From: Buxus sempervirens
Lineage: Eukaryota > Streptophyta > Magnoliopsida > Buxales > Buxaceae
Assembly (NCBI GenBank): GCA_947561395.2
Contig: OX387187.1
Location: 41,273,829-41,337,828, forward strand
DNA: 64,000 nucleotides
Reading direction: 5' to 3'
The notes under the pieces are model-generated. The model did no database searches and was not told the DNA's origin. It worked only from the letters and a program-made list of their open reading frames with translations. The position numbers and the translations under genes are program-made. This document shows positions 59,094 through 64,000 of this stretch, one piece after another. Each line of letters starts with the position of its first letter. Within the stretch, counting starts at the first letter, position 1.

Positions 59094-59439
59094 CCTTGGA
59101 CACATTACCTGCTCAATAATAACTAATCCATTTGCCAGGTGGCTATTTAAAAATCATTTTGCCATATGACGCAAGCGCAGAAGCGCTCGGCCCTTCATTC
59201 CCACAAAAAGAGGGTGATTATGCTTTTAACACTCGTATTATTCGATTGAAAAGATTTGTCGCACAAAGAGGGCAGGGGTGGGTCCCAAAAGCGTTACGGA
59301 CCCTACAGCGTGGGAAATGGGAGTGGGCCCACTGAAGCCGCTTTTGCGGCTCCTGCTTGACCGCTCATCCAGCATCTTGACCGTACTCCCACTGCGAGAA
59401 CGGTGAACGAATACAAAAGCAAAAGAGAAAAAGAACAAA

Positions 59440-60598
59440 ATAAGGACGAAAACACTCCAACGGCAGCTGCTCTTTTTGACAGCACTTTCGCTCCGAAGGA
59501 GAGAGAAGAAGAGGGAACAGAGAGCTCGAGCTCTCTATGAGAACGCCAGAGCTCGAGCTAGAAGTCTTTACTCATATTCTAGATCTCGTTCTTGGTCCTT
59601 CGGAGGAGAGGAAGTTGAATAGATTCAACATTGAATGGTATTGGTGCGTTTGGATCTGTTTCTACTTCTCTCTGAATGGAAAATCTTCTTTTTCTTTACT
59701 TGTATTTCGTGATGCGTAGATCTCTATGTGTTACGCCTCTCGCTTTGCACTTTAACATGTGATTCAGTGTAGTTCGTTATCTTCTTCGATTTTTGCTTTT
59801 GAAGTTGTATTTGAAGCATCCAGCTATAAAGTTTGTGTTTATGGAAACTGGTTTTGTAATGGAAATTCTACATTTCGCTTCTGCACTTGTGGTTTCGGTG
59901 TTTTTATTTCTTAAGCTGTATCCGCTTTACTGTTGATACCATTTGAGTACTTTAATTGATCTCGTATTAACATAGTTTGTTTCACTAATCGTTGATTGCT
60001 GAATCAAAAAGGAAAAAAATAAATAACATTGATTAATTTACCTCGCTAATCTGGTGAAATATCTGGAAAACTCACGAGTTAGGGTTTTTTAATCAATTGA
60101 TTTCTAGCCTTATCTAGATCAGAGTTCATAGAAAAAAGAGAAAAGAAAGGATTTCGTTGGCCATTTCTTCAGAACTTTTTGGTTACCTGGTTGACATAAG
60201 GGAATGTGAACTTTGTGCAACATTAACGTAGCATGTGCTGGATTCTTGCTTTCGTGATTTAATTCTAATGATAACTTGTGCAGCTATTGGAACCTGGAAG
60301 CAGTTTCTTCTTGTGATTGACGAAACCTGTTCTATTTTGTAGATACGTCCATCAAACAGGAAGATGCTTAACAAGAACGAAATTTATGAGCGATTGCATA
60401 CTTTTGAATTTTGGGAAGGCTGAGGCACTATGCTGCTTGAAATAGAGAAATTGATTTGATACTTACATTTCATTAGTTCAAAAGAAAGGCCATCTTGTCA
60501 GTTTTGTTCGGAGTGGGGTAAAAGCAAAGATAGCTCATTTCCAATTATTGAAACATTTAAAGGGCAAGTTTTCGTGTGATGATATTCAATCTTCAGCA
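59440..60598 (+). promoter_or_regulatory. Leader region of the kinase gene, with probable leader intron and uORF
   Basis: A GA-rich, GAGAGAAGAAGAGGG-type stretch near 59499-59520 looks like a plant 5' leader. A GT-AG intron of about 705 bp is plausible from 59638 (GAATG|GTATTG) to 60342 (TTTTGTAG|ATACG). An ATG at 59537 starts MRTPELELEVFTHILDLVLG and runs 33 codons. With that intron removed, the next codon is TGA, formed across the junction, giving a short upstream ORF. The intron and uORF are inferred, not proven. Confidence 0.45.
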
Positions 60599-63500
60599 AT
60601 GGAAAAGATTCCTGAATCAAAGACCCTTCCTAGGCAGTTGTCGATGGTTGTTCAAGCATCAAATAAACATTTCAATCTGCTAAGAGAAGCAGCATCATCC
60701 AATGCACAGGAATCTCATACTTCAGACTCAACTATGATTATACAAAAGTGGAAGGGAAAACTCTCTTTCCAGGAACAGGATGAAATCACCCATGATATTA
60801 CCTTTAAGGGTAGTAGTGATTCATCTGAAGAAGGTTGCCCTAGTTCCTTTTCTGGTGCAAGTCATCCCCCAGAACCAATTGATGCAGATATAATGAGTAG
60901 AGTCTATGTTCCAATTGGTCAAAATAAATCTGAGCCTGGATGCTTGTTGAAGAGCATGTCCGTGAAGGGTCCATTTCTAGAGGATCTTACAATCCAGGTT
61001 CATGGTTTGAAACCAGATACAGCTGTTCCTTCACCTCCAAAAAGCATGGTTGAAGAGCCTAATGAATTATATGTATCTTCTCCATTTTCTGCTGCTTGCA
61101 TATCACCAAATACAGAAAATGCTCTCTTGGCACCAGAGGAGAAGGAGTGTGTTTGGGATGCTTCTTTGCCTCCTAGTGGCAATGCAAGCCCGTACAGTAG
61201 CATTGATAGTATAGGTGTTGCTACAGCTATGAGCATTGCTAATAGTCGTTCCAGTACATACAGGAGTGATGGGATTTCTAGTGATGGTATGCTTAGTGTG
61301 GAAAGGAACTTTGAGTGTGTGAAAGGAAGAAGCATAAGAAGTGACTCACTAGAGGGTGACAAAACTAGTGTTAGCCGAGCAAGTGATAGCAGTGGCCTTA
61401 GCGATGACAGTAGTTGGAGTTTTATTACTGGAAGTGCAAACAAGCCTCACAAAGGAAATGATCCTAGATGGAAGGCTATTCTTGCTGTCCGAGCACGAGA
61501 TGGTATTCTGGGTATGAGTCATTTTAGGTTGCTCAAACGGCTTGGATGTGGTGACATTGGCAGTGTATATCTATCAGAGTTGAGTGGAACCAGCTGTTAC
61601 TTCGCAATGAAAGTAATGGACAAGGTATCACTGGCAACCCGGAAGAAGTTGACCAGGGCTCAGACGGAAAGAGAAATTCTGCAGCTGCTGGACCATCCAT
61701 TCCTGCCAACATTATATACACATTTTGAGACAGACAGATTTTCATGCTTGGTTATGGAGTTCTGTCCAGGAGGTGACTTGCACACTCTAAGGCAACGGCA
61801 ACCTGGGAGACACTTCTCTGAATATGCTGCACGGTATGATTAGTACTAGAAAACATTTTCTATGCTTTTTGATTGTTTAATGGGTCTTTTGTCCTGTTCT
61901 TTTCTGATAATGTGATAGAAGTGTTTCATTGTAAATACTCTCTGTATCATTAAAATTTCAAATCTGACTTGTTTACTCTTATGTATTACCTTTTTACTAC
62001 ATTCATGGTTTATTCTCTTGTTTATTGGATAGTTTTGAAAGAGGATACTTTGTCCCTTTGTTATTCAGAATCATATGCTGCTATTACATACACTTTATAT
62101 ACCTTCAACTTTTTTATGTTTTTAAATTTCTGTAACGAGGTTGTCTTATTTATGCTTGAATATTCATGATTGTATTTTATTGATTGGTTGAAACTGAAAG
62201 TTAGGTCGCCATTATCTTTGGGTAGATCTATTTCTTACTATGTCTCAAATGCAATTGAATATTATTGATCCTTATGTCATTTTAATGTTATAATGTCTTT
62301 CTGGTAATTGCTCATTATAATGATCCTTCCTTTCTATTGGTTTTTTCTGTACCCTGCATCAAGTTGAATATTATAGAGCTGTTTTTTCTCCCTAGGTTAG
62401 AAGGGGAAGATTTGGTTAAGGCTTTTTAATTTCTTGTCCTAATACCTCCAAGCTAAAACTCTTGTTAAAGCTGATTCACAATTCAACGTCAAAAATTCCT
62501 ATTAACCTGGCTAATTATTCCATCATTTCACTATACCATTCACACTGCTGGGGAATGTTTTGAATTGATTTCTGAAGAGAGCTGTGGAAATAAGTGTAAT
62601 CTCAACTTTTACGTTAGATAGGCACCATCCTATTTCCATTCTTCAGTTTGTGGATGGAAATATTATGTTCTTAGAGGCTGATGAGGTACAAGTTTGAATG
62701 AGATGTATTTTGAGATGCTTTTAGATGGTGTTCTTGATGTGTTAGCATGCAGTGTGGGTGAGCTCTCTCTTAGATATGTGGCTCTGCCCTTAGGTGATAG
62801 CCCTTGGAGTTTGAAATTTTGTCACTTCCAAAATAGTTTCCTCATTCTTTTAAAATCATTCTCATTGCTTGTTTAAAAATATCCAATGAAATCTCATGAT
62901 AAACCTTTTAATTTTCTCCTGTAAGCAGGTTTTACGCTGCAGAGGTGCTGTTGGCACTTGAGTACCTCCACATGCTTGGAGTTGTCTACAGGGACCTGAA
63001 GCCAGAGAATGTTCTTGTTCGTGATGACGGGCATATAATGCTGTCAGATTTTGACCTTTCTCTCAGATGTGCATTCTCACCCACACTGATAAAAACCTCA
63101 TTCCCCTCCAATCCTTCAAAACAAGCTTCAGGCAGTTCATTCTGTGTCCAGCCTGCCTGCATTGAACCCTCATCAGCTTGTATCCAACCATCATGCTTTA
63201 TCCCACGGATCTTTCCACCCAAGAGCAAGAAAAGAACCCAAAAGTCCCCGGCCGTTCTTAGGATTCCAGCCAGTGCATTGCCTGAGCTTGTAGTGGAGCC
63301 TACAGCAGCACGTTCAATGTCATTTGTTGGAACCCATGAATACCTGGCCCCTGAGATCATCAAAGGAGAAGGCCATGGCAGCGCCGTGGACTGGTGGACA
63401 TTCGGTATCTTCTTGCATGAGCTACTGTATGGCAAGACCCCATTTAAAGGCTCAGGCAATCGGGCAACATTGTTCAATGTAGTGGGGCAGCAGCTTAGAT

Positions 63501-63808
63501 TTCCGGATTCGCCGGCAACTAGTAATCCAAGCAAGGATCTCGTCCGAAGTTTGTTGGTAAAGGAGCCTCAGCATCGTCTTGGCGTGAAGAGGGGAGCTGC
63601 CGAGATAAAGCAGCACCCTTTCTTTGAAGGTGTGAATTGGGCACTAATAAGATGCAGCACACCACCTGAGGTGCCAAGGCCTGTAGAGATGGAGCCACCT
63701 GGGAAGCTTGGGGTTGTTGATCCTGTTGGGATGGGCAGCAACAATAAGAAGATGGTCGGAACAGACATGAAGTCTGGGGGCAATTATTTGGACTTCGAGT
63801 TCTTTTAG
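60599..63808 (+). CDS. D6PKL: AGC VIII (D6PK-like) serine/threonine kinase
   Basis: Two coding exons, 60599-61833 and 62929-63808, joined GT-AG within an Arg codon, give 704 aa. The ATG at 60599 is the first in frame; the open frame upstream to 60548 has none. Residues 1-300 are a Ser-rich, probably disordered regulatory region. Kinase landmarks are the glycine loop GCGDIGSV (316-323), lysine in YFAMKVMDK (K338), YRDLKPEN (432-439), and DFD at 452-454 in place of the usual DFG. DFD is diagnostic of plant AGC VIII kinases. It is followed by the long insertion of that group (about 456-560, Cys- and Ser-rich) and then [20 protein letters not shown]. The tail ends in an aromatic DFEFF. Family members phosphorylate PIN auxin exporters at the plasma membrane. 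Which paralogue this is cannot be told. All catalytic residues are present. Confidence 0.93.
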
Positions 63809-64000
63809 TTTCTCATTAAGGTAATTGTTTGTATTACTATCCCTTCTTAATATTAAAACTTTCATTTGTTGCTCTTTTCTATAGCATTTCAGCATCATAC
63901 TGCTCTGACCTTTGCAGATCATTCGTCCCAGGTTACCACTCACCGGTTTGGATTTAAAACAAAACCCGAATCGATTTTATATAGCATAAACCAAAAACTG
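63809..64000 (+). other. 3' untranslated region and flank of the kinase gene
   Basis: Directly follows the TAG at 63806-63808. An AATATTAAAA stretch near 63849 is AT-rich enough to act as a polyadenylation signal, but no site can be fixed. The window ends in apparently non-coding DNA. Confidence 0.4.

Noticed and set aside
60548-60598. Kinase translation start at 60548
   Set aside because: That position reads TTG, not ATG; the first in-frame ATG is at 60599.
62986-63534. 182-codon minus-strand open frame opposite the kinase exon
   Set aside because: It is antisense to a clearly conserved kinase domain and has no recognisable domain of its own.

Overview
This is nuclear DNA from a flowering plant. 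The evidence is intron-rich genes whose closest known families are plant ones (VEFS-box Polycomb, VAD1-type GRAM/VASt, AGC VIII kinase), AT-rich intergenic DNA, and dense plant-type transposons (L1-type LINEs, hAT, Harbinger and Mutator-like MITEs, an Au-like SINE). The species cannot be named from the sequence alone. Long, transposon-laden introns suggest a medium or large genome.

Layout. (1) 1-3646, + strand: the last five coding exons of an EMF2/VRN2-type Polycomb gene ending in its VEFS box; the 5' part lies outside the window. (2) 3878-8036: a decayed L1-type LINE just after that gene, flanked by a target-site duplication (TSD). (3) 8057-12407: AT-rich intergenic DNA with a direct segmental duplication, a 180-bp MITE whose empty site survives in the other copy, and a stray exon/intron fragment of the gene at 22.9 kb. 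(4) 12408-21898: a 9.5-kb structure bounded by about 0.93-kb inverted repeats. It holds a CTCGAG-rich minisatellite and a minus-strand LINE fragment into which a hAT-like and a Harbinger-like element have inserted. (5) 22885-24538, + strand: a four-exon gene for a 334-aa protein I do not recognise, followed by a LINE insertion with a 12-bp TSD. (6) 26079-31437, + strand: an eight-exon mitochondrial-type enoyl-CoA hydratase gene. (7) 32631-52915, - strand: an 18-exon VAD1-like gene (GRAM, VASt, membrane segment, coiled coil). (8) 52916-59500: intergenic, with LINE scraps, an Au-like SINE, palindromic MITEs and two hAT elements with perfect 8-bp TSDs. (9) 59520-63808, + strand: an AGC VIII (D6PK-like) kinase gene with a probable leader intron and a short upstream ORF.

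The five genes do not form a pathway. They are neighbours with chromatin, fatty-acid or amino-acid catabolism, lipid-binding/cell-death and auxin-transport kinase roles, plus one unknown. Exon models were made by hand: each junction uses GT-AG (one GC-AG), phases are consistent, and summed exon lengths are multiples of three. No undescribed molecular system was found. The most informative content is the layered transposon history, with exact TSDs and one empty site, and the large inverted-repeat structure.
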